45,416 nt of DNA, from the NCBI GenBank assembly GCA_019931185.1, contig JAINDK010000073.1:1-45416 (forward strand), read 5' to 3'. This document shows, in pieces, positions 35,002 through 42,917 of the stretch (positions within the stretch are counted from its first letter, which is position 1; every line of letters begins with the position of its first letter). The notes beneath the pieces are model-generated. The model was not told where the DNA came from and did no database searches. It saw only the letters and a program-made list of their open reading frames with translations. The DNA is from Bryobacter sp. CoA8 C33 (GTDB lineage: Bacteria > Acidobacteriota > Terriglobia > Bryobacterales > Bryobacteraceae). Made by a program: the position numbers and the translations under genes.

Positions 35002-35643
35002 GTGCGAAAGTGGCTGCTCGTCTCCCTCGCCCTCGGCCTAATTCTGCTGGCCTGCTCACTCTGGGCCCCAGGGCTCAGCGCCGCCGAGCAGGCCCGCTAC
35101 CTCCCCACCGCCGAGGGCATTTACATCCAATTAGACAGCTCCGTGCTCCGTCTATTCGCCGGCCTTCCCGGCACCGAGGAAAACGAATACCTCGACTTCG
35201 TCACCAAAACCGGCTTCGACTACCGCCGCGATCTCGACCGCCTGCTCGCCGTCGTCGGCCCCCAGGGCAATTACTTCGCCGTCACCGGCCGCTTCGATTG
35301 GAACCGCATTACCGCCTACGCCGGCAATTGCCTCAAAGGCCTTTGCACTCTCCCCGCCAGCCAGCCCGGAAAGTGGATCTCCCTCATGATGCCCCGCCCC
35401 GGCCTGCTGGTCATCGCCGTCTCAACCAACCAGCTCGCCGTCGGCGCCATGGAAAAACCCCTCCCCAAGGCCCTCGTCCCCTGGACCAATGCCCCCTTTT
35501 TCGTCACCGGCAGCGGCAAATACTTTGCCCCTTGGGGCCTCTCCGGCGAGTCCCCGGTTCAGGTCCGGCTCGATGGCGACGCGGTGGTTCTCACCCAGGG
35601 CGACATCACCCGCCGCATCGATTGGCGAAAGATCCTCGAATGA
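35002..35643 (+). CDS. Secreted or membrane-anchored hypothetical protein
   Basis: 213 residues. The N-terminus MRKWLLVSLALGLILLACSL is a signal peptide or anchor; the Cys at 17 is a possible but poor lipobox. The remainder is a soluble domain with GIYIQLDSSVLRLFAGLP, TKTGFDYRRDLDRLLAVVG, YFAVTGRFDWNRITAYAGNC and SLMMPRPGLLVIAVST. A pattern of predicted strand-helix-strand units resembles proteins annotated only as hypothetical in Acidobacteriota. No function can be named. The stop overlaps the next ATG by four bases (ATGA), and that gene in turn overlaps the PfkB gene the same way. Confidence 0.8.
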   Translation: MRKWLLVSLALGLILLACSLWAPGLSAAEQARYLPTAEGIYIQLDSSVLRLFAGLPGTEENEYLDFVTKTGFDYRRDLDRLLAVVGPQGNYFAVTGRFDWNRITAYAGNCLKGLCTLPASQPGKWISLMMPRPGLLVIAVSTNQLAVGAMEKPLPKALVPWTNAPFFVTGSGKYFAPWGLSGESPVQVRLDGDAVVLTQGDITRRIDWRKILE

Positions 35644-35897
35644 TATTCCCCGCCACCAGCCATCTCAGCCTCGCCCCCCTCACACCGCCAGCCAGGGCCA
35701 CCCACCCCGCCGCAACTCTCTGGACGGAACACCTCACCCCCCAAGCCCTCGCCCATCCCACCGCCACCTGCATCATCCGCTCCTCCCACAACCCCTTCCA
35801 CAAACTCCCCTCTCCCCCCAAGCTCAATCACACCGCTCTCCACCTCCGCCTGGACGCCATTACACTTCAAGTCCTCAGGAGCAAGCTCCTCCAATGA
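35640..35897 (+). CDS. Small hypothetical protein bridged by ATGA overlaps (85 residues)
   Basis: ATG at 35640 overlaps the preceding stop (ATGA), and its own TGA at 35895-35897 overlaps the ATG of the PfkB gene at 35894. Both junctions match the translational-coupling arrangement common in this window, which is the main argument for it. The product begins MIFPATSHLSLAPLTPP, is rich in His, Pro, Ala and Thr, and ends LHLRLDAITLQVLRSKLLQ. It has no membrane segment or known motif. Composition is close to that of spurious C-rich frames, so it could be a non-coding coincidence. Confidence 0.5.
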   Translation: MIFPATSHLSLAPLTPPARATHPAATLWTEHLTPQALAHPTATCIIRSSHNPFHKLPSPPKLNHTALHLRLDAITLQVLRSKLLQ

Positions 35898-36805
35898 AAA
35901 TTCTCGTCGCCGGGAATCTCGTTCTCGACCTGCTCGCTTGGCCCGTCGAAAAGATCCGCTGGGATGCAACCGTCTGGGTCGAGCGCTTCGCCCGCGGTGT
36001 CGGTGGCAATGGCGCCAATACGAGCTACACCCTGGCCCGCATGGGCGCCGAGGTCAGCCTCGCCGGCGCGGTCGGCCGCGACGCCGAAGGAGACGAGTTG
36101 CTGGCCATCCTCACCACGGCCGGCGTGGATGTCTCCCGCGTACGCCGCCTCAAGCTGCCCACCCCCACAACCATCGCCCTCGTCCGCCGCAACGGCGCCC
36201 GCGCTTTCGTCCACCGTCCCGGCGCCAGTCGCGAAGCCCTCACCAAGATCGTGCCCATGCGCGGCTTCGCCCACTTCCATTTGGCCAATCCCTTCGCCGT
36301 TCCCGCTCTGCGCACCCTCGCCCCCGGCTTCCTGCGCGCCGCCCGCCGCGCCGGCGCCACCACGTCGATGGATACCGGCTGGGATTCCCGCGGAGAATGG
36401 GGCCAGGTTGTACTTCCATGCCTCGAACACCTCGATATCCTCTTCGTCAACGAAGAGGAAGCCCGGCTCATCACCGGCGCCCGCGGCACGAAACAAGCCC
36501 TCAGCCGCCTGCCCGCCAAGCTCGTCGTCATGAAACGCGGCGCCCGTGGCGCTCTCGTCGACGGCCACCCCATACCAGCCTTCCCCGTCGCTGCGATCGA
36601 TACCACCGGCGCCGGAGATGTCTTCGCCGGCGCCTTCCTCGCCGCCTGGACCGCCGGTGAGAGCCCCGCCGAGGCCGCCCGCTTCGCCAATGCCGCCGCG
36701 GCCATGAGTGTTTGCGCTCTCGGCTCGGTCTCCGGCTTGGCCAGTCTTAGCGAGACGCGCCGCTGGATGCGGGCTCATCTTCCATCAGCCGCGCCACCGG
36801 CTTGA
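35894..36805 (+). CDS. PfkB-family carbohydrate/nucleoside kinase
   Basis: 303 residues, a ribokinase-like fold. The N-terminal MKILVAGNLVLDLLAWPV strand is followed by GGNGANTSYTLARMGAEVSLAG (PfkB signature 1 region), VGRDAEGDELL, LFVNEEEARLITG, VVMKRGARGALV and the signature 2 loop DTTGAGDVFAGAFLAAW with the catalytic Asp. It should phosphorylate a sugar, sugar acid or nucleoside with ATP; the exact substrate cannot be read from sequence. It is the last of three genes joined by ATGA overlaps. Its final 59 bases overlap the convergent transporter gene, an unusually long antisense overlap. Confidence 0.9.
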   Translation: MKILVAGNLVLDLLAWPVEKIRWDATVWVERFARGVGGNGANTSYTLARMGAEVSLAGAVGRDAEGDELLAILTTAGVDVSRVRRLKLPTPTTIALVRRNGARAFVHRPGASREALTKIVPMRGFAHFHLANPFAVPALRTLAPGFLRAARRAGATTSMDTGWDSRGEWGQVVLPCLEHLDILFVNEEEARLITGARGTKQALSRLPAKLVVMKRGARGALVDGHPIPAFPVAAIDTTGAGDVFAGAFLAAWTAGESPAEAARFANAAAAMSVCALGSVSGLASLSETRRWMRAHLPSAAPPA

Positions 36806-38213
36806 TGAACAGCGCAAACAACAGCGCCACCACGATGCAGAAGCCCCCCACCCCGCCAAACAACTGCGGCAAAGGCAGCTTCTCGTAAAAACCCGCCAAT
36901 CGGCCGCCGATGTAGTTGCCACTTGAAATCGACAAAAAGAACACACCCATGATGAAGCCCGCCATCCGCGCCGGCGCCAGCTTCGTCATCGCCGACAGCC
37001 CCACCGGCGACAGGCACAGCTCCCCGATCGTGTGCAACAGATACGTGCCCGTCAGCCACAACGGGCTGACCTTTGTCCCCCCGGCCGCCGACTGCGCTCC
37101 CACCATCAGCAGCACATAACCCAAGCCCACGAACAGCAGCCCGATCGTAAACTTCGCCGGCACGCTCGGCTGCCGCTGCCCCATCCGGATCCACAAGGCG
37201 GCAAACACCGGCGCCAGCGGAATGAGAAACGCCGAATTGAAACTCTGATACCACGTCGAGGGAAACGGATTCTTCGTGTTGTTCTCGGCAAACAGGTTCA
37301 GCGTCGATCCGGCCTGCTCAAAGCTCGACCAGAAAAGCGTCGAAATGAAAAACAGAATGCACACCACGGCCAGCTTGCGCCGCTCACTCGTGTTCGCTCC
37401 CCCCTTCAACAGCAAGTAACCAAGCACGAAGGCCACAATGCCCACCAGGATCGCCCCAAAGCTATCGGCCAAGGCTTCGACACTCGGTACCAGCAAAAAC
37501 GCAGCCGCCACCACGGCCACCATCGCCGCCAGCCCCAGACGCAGATAGAGCGCGCGTTGCCGCTGTTCCACCGCGCTGGCCGCCGGTGCGGCAGCAAACA
37601 CCAGCCGCGGAAAATGCTTGCCGCCCAGATAGAACTGCACCAAACCAATCGCCATGAAGGCGGAAGCAACTGGAAAGCCATAGCGCCAGTTGATCCCCTG
37701 TGCAATCGAGCCGACTATCAGCGGCGCCACCAGCGCCCCGATATTGATCCCCATATAGTAGATCGAAAACCCCGAGTCCCGCCGCCCGTCCTCGGGCCCA
37801 TAAAGCGTACCCACCATGGTCGAAGCGTTTGTCTTTAACAATCCCGTGCCCAGTATGATCAGCGTCAGGCCGCCATAAAAAGGCCCCAGCCCAGGAAAAA
37901 ACATCAGACCATTGCCCGCCGCGATCAGCATTCCCCCATAGATCACTCCATTGCGGAGACCGATGATGTTGTCCGCCAGCCACCCCCCCGGCAGCGCCAG
38001 CAGGTAGTTGAGCGAAGCAAAAAGACTGTATATCGCGCTCGCCTTCGGGATCGAGAATCCCAAGCCTCCCTGCTCGACCGGCGCCACCATGTACAGCACC
38101 AAGATGGCCCGCAGCCCGTAGTAGGAAAATCGCTCCCACATCTCGGTGAAAAAAAGTGTCGACAGGCCCCGCGGGTGGCCGAAAAACGCGGTTTCAGGGT
38201 TCGTGCTGGACAA
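36747..38213 (-). CDS. POT/PTR-family proton-coupled peptide transporter
   Basis: 488 residues with about 14 membrane helices. The family hallmark FTEMWERFSYYGLRAIL (E-x-x-E-R-F-x-Y-Y) is on helix 1. GGWLADNIIGLRNGVIYGG and the PTR2 signature FSIYYMGINIGALVAPLIVG follow. The C-terminal half contains WSSFEQAGSTLNLFAE and the LSPVGLSAMTKLAP helix typical of bacterial di/tripeptide symporters. It imports small peptides with protons. It is the last gene after mqnA, mqnC and the DUF7009 gene, with only five bases before it. It ends with a 59-base overlap against the PfkB gene. Confidence 0.94.
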   Translation of the reverse strand: MSSTNPETAFFGHPRGLSTLFFTEMWERFSYYGLRAILVLYMVAPVEQGGLGFSIPKASAIYSLFASLNYLLALPGGWLADNIIGLRNGVIYGGMLIAAGNGLMFFPGLGPFYGGLTLIILGTGLLKTNASTMVGTLYGPEDGRRDSGFSIYYMGINIGALVAPLIVGSIAQGINWRYGFPVASAFMAIGLVQFYLGGKHFPRLVFAAAPAASAVEQRQRALYLRLGLAAMVAVVAAAFLLVPSVEALADSFGAILVGIVAFVLGYLLLKGGANTSERRKLAVVCILFFISTLFWSSFEQAGSTLNLFAENNTKNPFPSTWYQSFNSAFLIPLAPVFAALWIRMGQRQPSVPAKFTIGLLFVGLGYVLLMVGAQSAAGGTKVSPLWLTGTYLLHTIGELCLSPVGLSAMTKLAPARMAGFIMGVFFLSISSGNYIGGRLAGFYEKLPLPQLFGGVGGFCIVVALLFALFIKPVARLMEDEPASSGASR

Positions 38214-38218
38214 GCTAC

Positions 38219-38569
38219 CTATCCTAATGAAGTTGGATTCGGATATGTGCCGTGATTGTCATCGCCGCTGCGCGGCGTCGTGCACGCCCAGTCCTTTTCG
38301 ATGAGTATGTCGAGGCCGCCGCTGGCTGCCTGGCGGCCCACTTCGCTGCTCGCAGCCCAGCCCGTTGCCCATTCCCGCGGTACACGGATCCACAGCGTGT
38401 CCGCTTCAAAGCTCGCCTCGAGTTCCGCCACCTCACCCGGCTCAACCGCGTAATGGAAAGGACGGGGCGTCGGCAGCCTCTCGGTAATCGCTTCCCCCCG
38501 GCTCAGGCGCTCCACCTCAGACTGGATTAGGCGTAATCGAATCGTATGAGCTCGTAAACGTAGTTTCAT
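38219..38569 (-). CDS. DUF7009-like small protein
   Basis: 116 residues from ATG 38569; the frame is open upstream but enters mqnC. The opening MKLRLRAHTIRLRLIQSEVE, then RLSRGEAITERLP and a VPREWATGWAAS segment, resemble a small conserved family (DUF7009) of unknown function found across Bacteroidota, Acidobacteriota and others. No membrane segment or catalytic motif is seen. It sits four bases after the mqnC stop and five before the transporter start, so it is co-transcribed with menaquinone genes, but a role in that pathway is not implied by the sequence. Confidence 0.8.
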   Translation of the reverse strand: MKLRLRAHTIRLRLIQSEVERLSRGEAITERLPTPRPFHYAVEPGEVAELEASFEADTLWIRVPREWATGWAASSEVGRQAASGGLDILIEKDWACTTPRSGDDNHGTYPNPTSLG

Positions 38570-38573
38570 GGAG

Positions 38574-39623
38574 TTAATTGAGAAAGTAAGTCCGGTACAA
38601 AGTGTCACGCTGCTTCGGAACAAAACCAGCATCGCGGATCAGCCGGCGAAGGTCCTCCTCGGTTGCATGATGGCGGGCCCCAGCCTGCGAAACCACATTC
38701 TCCTCGATCATGATACTGCCCACATCGTTGCCGCCAAAGCGCAGCCCCATCTGACAAACCTTCAGACCCGGCGTCACCCAGGAGGTCTGTATGTTCACAA
38801 TGTTATCGAGGTAAAGCCGGCTGAGAGCAAGCATTTTTAGAAATTCAACCGCCGTGGCCTCCTGCTTGACAAACCGGCCGAGAGAAGTGCCCTCGCGCTG
38901 AAAGCTCCAGGGAATGAACGCCGTGAAGCCACCCGTCTCCTCCTGCAGCCGGCGGATGTGCTCGAGATGGTTCAGCCGGTGTTCGATCGTCTCGCCCGTG
39001 CCGAACATCATCGTCGCCGTCGTCCGGATTCCCAACTGGTGGGCGGTACGGTGCACCTCAAGCCACTCCCCGGTGTTGCATTTCAGCCGCGCAATGCGCT
39101 GCCGCACCTCGTCATCGAGTATCTCCGCCCCCGCCCCGGGTATGCTCTGCAGCCCGGCATCGCGCAACCGGGCCAGCGTGTCGCGAATCGACAGACCCGA
39201 GATCTGGGCGATATTCAAAATTTCCGGCGCGCTCAGAAAGTGCAGCCAGATGCGCTCGCCAAACTTCTCCTTCACCGCCCGGCACAGCTCTTCGTAGTAG
39301 TCGATCTTTAAGCCCGAATGCAACCCGCCCTGCATCAGCACCCCCGTTCCGCCGAGATCAATCGTTTCCTGAATCTTCTGAAAGATCACCTCATGCGGCA
39401 GAATGTAGCCTTCCGGTGAGTCCATCGGACGGTAGAAGTTACAGAATGTACAGTACTCCGTGCAGAAGTTTGTGTAATTGATGTTACGGTCAATTATATA
39501 GCTGGCTATGCCTTCCGGGTGATAAGCTCGCCTCGCTTTGTCTGCTTCTATTCCCAGGCCGATGAGATCGTCGGAGAGAAACCAATCGCGGGCTTGGTCG
39601 CGGGTCATGCGGGTGAGGTTCAT
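38574..39623 (-). CDS. mqnC: Cyclic dehypoxanthine futalosine synthase (MqnC), radical SAM
   Basis: 349 residues. The radical-SAM cluster motif is CTEYCTFCNF (C-x3-C-x2-C). Flanking family blocks are SYIIDRNINYTNFC, GTGVLMQGGLHSGLKIDYYE, FLSAPEILNIAQISG, RLRDAGLQSIPGAGAEIL, ATMMFGTGETIEHRLNHLE and GGNDVGSIMIEENVVSQAG. MqnC cyclises dehypoxanthine futalosine in the futalosine route to menaquinone. The start codon overlaps the mqnA stop by four bases, so both steps are co-translated. Other pathway genes (mqnB, mqnD, mqnE) are not in the window. Confidence 0.95.
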   Translation of the reverse strand: MNLTRMTRDQARDWFLSDDLIGLGIEADKARRAYHPEGIASYIIDRNINYTNFCTEYCTFCNFYRPMDSPEGYILPHEVIFQKIQETIDLGGTGVLMQGGLHSGLKIDYYEELCRAVKEKFGERIWLHFLSAPEILNIAQISGLSIRDTLARLRDAGLQSIPGAGAEILDDEVRQRIARLKCNTGEWLEVHRTAHQLGIRTTATMMFGTGETIEHRLNHLEHIRRLQEETGGFTAFIPWSFQREGTSLGRFVKQEATAVEFLKMLALSRLYLDNIVNIQTSWVTPGLKVCQMGLRFGGNDVGSIMIEENVVSQAGARHHATEEDLRRLIRDAGFVPKQRDTLYRTYFLN

Positions 39624-40381
39624 ACGGGCTGCATTTGTTCCAGTTTGATGGCGTGATCGATATAAAGCTTCATGCCGCGCTTGTGCTCGGCGGAAAGCTC
39701 GTAATGTATGATCGAATTTAAATAGTGACGCGCGAGTTCAGGCGCGATCCGGCGCCCCGCGGCCTCGGCCGCAACGATATCATCGAGATGGCCTCGGCCG
39801 AACTCAAAGCTCCGCTCTAAGGACTCCGCCAGGCGATCATTGTGATCATGCGCCGCCCAGATCGCGAAAACCATGGGCAGACCCGTGAGCCGGTACCACT
39901 CCTCGCCGAGATCGACCACATGCAGGCCGGTCGCGGCCGGATCGATCCGCAGGGCCGGGTCGCCGATAATGAGCGCGGCGTCGGCGCAACCGAGCATCGC
40001 CGGCAGATCCGGCGCCAGCGTCCGCGTTTCCGGCCATATGCGATATTGCTCGGCGAGAATAATCCGGGTCAACATGACGGAAGACCGCGAAGAGTGGTCG
40101 AGCGCCAGGCTGCGGATCTCGCGCACCGGTACCTTGGAAAGCAGCAAAATGCTGCGCACCGGCCCCCGGCAGGCAATGCCTAGCGAGCCGACCGGCGTCA
40201 GGTGCTGACGGGCTGCCTCGATTACCGGCACCAAACCGGCATCAACCTGTCCCGAGCCCAGCCGCTCGGCGCAAACGGCGGGAAGGTCGAAATCCAACCG
40301 GTGCTCCCCCGCCTGCGGGCCATGCAGGAAACCCCATACCAGTGGACGCGTATTCAAGTAACTGACTGCCGACAAATGCAT
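39620..40381 (-). CDS. mqnA: Chorismate dehydratase (MqnA)
   Basis: 253 residues, periplasmic-binding-protein-like fold of the MqnA/MqnD group. Visible motifs are AVSYLNTRPLVWGF at the N-terminus, GQVDAGLVPVIEA, SLGIACRGPVRSILLLSKVP, LALDHSSRSSVMLTRIIL, ADAALIIGDPAL and YRLTGLPMVFAIW. It makes 3-enolpyruvyl-benzoate from chorismate, the entry step of the futalosine menaquinone route. It heads the mqnA-mqnC-DUF7009-POT operon. Its start is 24 bases from the divergent gene at 40406, so the promoters must share or overlap this spacer. Confidence 0.94.
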   Translation of the reverse strand: MHLSAVSYLNTRPLVWGFLHGPQAGEHRLDFDLPAVCAERLGSGQVDAGLVPVIEAARQHLTPVGSLGIACRGPVRSILLLSKVPVREIRSLALDHSSRSSVMLTRIILAEQYRIWPETRTLAPDLPAMLGCADAALIIGDPALRIDPAATGLHVVDLGEEWYRLTGLPMVFAIWAAHDHNDRLAESLERSFEFGRGHLDDIVAAEAAGRRIAPELARHYLNSIIHYELSAEHKRGMKLYIDHAIKLEQMQPV

Positions 40382-40405
40382 CTCTATCTCTAGGATGCGA
40401 AAATT

Positions 40406-41206
40406 GTGACCGGGATGGTGAAAGCGTTCGGACTCTTTATCTTTTGTGGCGCCTTATCCGCGGAGGTGCGCTTTGTCCTCCGCTGCGAGCTCGAGACCAG
40501 CGACAAGGTCGTCAGCAAGGCCGGCACGCTCGAGGCGGCCATGCGGGATTGCACAACAGAAGTCTTTCAGACGCCGTCGCGGCAGCTCACGCGAAACACT
40601 AAGGTCACGCAAATCATCGATTATGACAGCGAAATGGTAACCACCATCGACCACGAGCGCAAAACCTGGACCCGGGCCACCGCAGCCGCCAGCGAGGCTG
40701 CGGCCCAATGGTCTGTAACACAATTGAAACAAATGGGCGCACAGTTCCGGGTCGTCTCGAACCCGATCGCGGAAACCAAGGTTGTTGGCGGCTACGAGGC
40801 CAATGGGATGTTGAGTGTACTCGAGATGACCTTTCAGTTCCCTGGCATGCAGCAAGGCATGAGTTCCCGGGCCCAGATGGAGTTTTGGGTCAGCCAAACC
40901 GCCCCCGGGGCCAAGGAGATTCTTGCCTGGTCGGCCAGGATAAAAGACAAAGGCGCTGGCATCGGTTCGCCAACGATCCGGATGTTGAAGCAGTTCTTAG
41001 GCTCGGTTCCCGGAGGGCAGGACGCGATCCGAACCGGGCAGACTCTGGTTGGGCAGTTGGTGGAAATGACCATGCGCATGGAGACCCGGGGGCTGTCCGA
41101 CGTCAATACGGTGCGGATGACCATGCGAGCCGAAGACTTCGAGACCGGCCCGGTCGATGAGAAAGTCTTCGCCATTCCCGAAGGTTATGCGGAAGTGAAG
41201 CCATGA
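40406..41206 (+). CDS. Secreted DUF4412-like protein, tandem paralogue 1
   Basis: 266 residues from GTG 40406, or 263 from ATG 40415. A signal peptide (MVKAFGLFIFCGALSAEVRF) leads into a beta-rich domain of the outer-membrane-lipoprotein type often labelled DUF4412. Strands alternate through TRNTKVTQIIDYDSEMVTTI, a DHERKTWTRAT turn, and EILAWSARIK. It ends in KVFAIPEGYAEVKP. The same architecture and the same end (A/P-x-Y-x-x-V) recur in the next two genes, so the three are old tandem duplicates. Function is unknown; exported location is inferred. The stop overlaps the next start by four bases. Confidence 0.75.
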   Translation: MTGMVKAFGLFIFCGALSAEVRFVLRCELETSDKVVSKAGTLEAAMRDCTTEVFQTPSRQLTRNTKVTQIIDYDSEMVTTIDHERKTWTRATAAASEAAAQWSVTQLKQMGAQFRVVSNPIAETKVVGGYEANGMLSVLEMTFQFPGMQQGMSSRAQMEFWVSQTAPGAKEILAWSARIKDKGAGIGSPTIRMLKQFLGSVPGGQDAIRTGQTLVGQLVEMTMRMETRGLSDVNTVRMTMRAEDFETGPVDEKVFAIPEGYAEVKP

Positions 41207-41871
41207 AAGCAATTTGCACCCTGTTCTTGGCCGCCGCGCTGCTGCGCGCCGACGCCCGTTATGCGCTCGCCTACCGTGTCAAAACGAACCCGGTCTTGAC
41301 CATGGTCGCAGCCCTGGCAGGCCTCGACCGCCTCAACAGTGACGGGGAGGAGGTCTTGCTCAAGGACAGCAGGGTGATGGTCCGGGGCAAGAAGACTTCC
41401 GTGGTCGTGAACTATGGCAGTGGCCTGATGCTGCTGATCGATCATCAAGACAAAACCTGGGAGCAATTGCGCATCGAGGAGATGAGCAAGCGCCTGGCCG
41501 CCGACATTCCTGATGGACTCATCCAGGGGCTCAAGCGGCTATTCCCTGGCGGTGGGGGAGGTGTGGCGATCGAGGTGATACCCGAACGGGTCGGTTTGAA
41601 GCCCGAGCAGCGCACTGTCCGTGAATTCCGCAAAAAGTACGGGCTCGGCTATCTGTTGCCCGCCATGGGAAGCCTTGTCAGGCTGGTGCCAAGCCTCGAT
41701 TCGGAGGTCGACAAACTCGACAAGAGCGGCGCGGAGTTGGAGGCGCTGCGCATCCGCGTCGGCCTCGGCGGCAAACTGGTCGACGGGTTTGTCGAAATGC
41801 TCAACTACCGGGAGAGCCCGGTCGAGGAGGCCGAAATGCGGCCCCCCGCCGACTATGCAGAAGTGAAATGA
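41203..41871 (+). CDS. Secreted DUF4412-like protein, tandem paralogue 2
   Basis: 222 residues. The signal peptide MKAICTLFLAAALLRADARY is followed by the shared framework: an early VKTNPVLTM strand, SRVMVRGKKTSVVVNYGSGL, the diagnostic LLIDHQDKTWEQLR segment (compare TIDHERKTWTRAT in the first copy), and a final PPADYAEVK. The middle is shorter than in the neighbours. Start ATG 41203 overlaps the preceding TGA (ATGA). A gap of 35 bases with a ribosome-binding site separates it from the third copy. No function recognised. Confidence 0.75.
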   Translation: MKAICTLFLAAALLRADARYALAYRVKTNPVLTMVAALAGLDRLNSDGEEVLLKDSRVMVRGKKTSVVVNYGSGLMLLIDHQDKTWEQLRIEEMSKRLAADIPDGLIQGLKRLFPGGGGGVAIEVIPERVGLKPEQRTVREFRKKYGLGYLLPAMGSLVRLVPSLDSEVDKLDKSGAELEALRIRVGLGGKLVDGFVEMLNYRESPVEEAEMRPPADYAEVK

Positions 41872-41888
41872 TCTGCTAACTTCGACTC

Positions 41889-41898
41889 AGGAGCGAGG
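41889..41898 (+). promoter_or_regulatory. Ribosome-binding site for the third paralogue
   Basis: AGGAGCGAGG ends eight bases before ATG 41907, the second clear Shine-Dalgarno-type site in the window. It supports this start. Confidence 0.55.
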
Positions 41899-41906
41899 TA
41901 AGAACG

Positions 41907-42917
41907 ATGAAAATTGTAATGGCAGGCGTGGCCTTGGCGGGTGCGCTGCTGGCGGACTTCCGCTACGACCAGACGACACGGATCACCAAGGGAATGGTTA
42001 CCAAGATGGCGTTTGGCAAGAAGCCCGAGCTGGAAACATCGACCAGCTACTTCAAGGGTGACCGCATGGCGGTGGTGTCCAAGACATCGAAAACTGTGAT
42101 CGATTTCGACAAGCAGTTGTTTCTGGCCGTCGAGGACGAAAAGAAGCAGTACTGGCAGATGACCTTCGCCGAGATGCAACAGATGATGGCGGACCTCGAA
42201 GCGGAAATGAAAGAGGCAACTCAGAGTAAGGACGTGAACGTGGCGATGAAGTTCTCGGCAAAGGCGACCGGAGTGGAAAAAGACGTCAACGGCTTCCTGG
42301 CGCGGCAGGTGATCTTCACGATCGACAGCGAAGCAAGCGACAGCAAGCAGCCGGCTGGCATGATGAAGATGGTCAACGATTGCTGGCAGAGCGAGAAGGT
42401 AACCGGTTACAGCGAGTATGTGAGGTTTCTCGAACGGATGAAGGATAAGGGTTCGTGGCTGGGGATGAGAAACCCGATGGCGCGCATGGGCGGCCAGCCG
42501 GGGATGGCGGAGGGCATGCGGAAAATGGCCGAAGAAATGGCCAAGACGCCGGGGATAGCCGTGCTGACGATTACCCGGATGACGATGCCGGGCATGAACA
42601 TAAGCATGGGCAGCGGCAATGGCGGGCAGGATGCGCCGGCCCCGAGCGTGGGCAGTGCCCTCGGCGGCGCGCTCGGCGGAGCTTTGGGCGGAAGACTCGG
42701 TGGCTTTGGACGTAAGAAGAAAGAAGAAGCTCCTAAGCCGGCCGAAGCCCCGCCGGCGCCGGCGGCAGCCGAAAACAGCGGCGAGGGTATGCTCTTCATG
42801 GAATCCTTCACGGAGGCCAGCAACTTCTCCACGGCCGCAATCGATGACAGTGTGTTCACCGTGCCGGCCGGCTACAAGCAAGTGGAGCCGGACATGCTCA
42901 AGAAGCGGAAACGCTAA
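41907..42917 (+). CDS. Secreted DUF4412-like protein, tandem paralogue 3
   Basis: 336 residues, the longest copy. The signal peptide is MKIVMAGVALAGALLADFRY. The shared framework shows RITKGMVTKMAFGKKPELE, MAVVSKTSKTVIDFDKQLF and EDEKKQYWQMTFAEMQQMM. A Gly/Ala-rich linker with a GGALGGALGGRLGGFGRKKK run and a Lys/Pro segment (KKEEAPKPAEAPPAPAA) lies at about 250-290. The C-terminus repeats the paralogue signature as DSVFTVPAGYKQVEP. The linker is absent from the other two and may span the envelope or bind a partner. It overlaps the LysR remnant by 20 bases. Function unknown. Confidence 0.75.
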   Translation: MKIVMAGVALAGALLADFRYDQTTRITKGMVTKMAFGKKPELETSTSYFKGDRMAVVSKTSKTVIDFDKQLFLAVEDEKKQYWQMTFAEMQQMMADLEAEMKEATQSKDVNVAMKFSAKATGVEKDVNGFLARQVIFTIDSEASDSKQPAGMMKMVNDCWQSEKVTGYSEYVRFLERMKDKGSWLGMRNPMARMGGQPGMAEGMRKMAEEMAKTPGIAVLTITRMTMPGMNISMGSGNGGQDAPAPSVGSALGGALGGALGGRLGGFGRKKKEEAPKPAEAPPAPAAAENSGEGMLFMESFTEASNFSTAAIDDSVFTVPAGYKQVEPDMLKKRKR

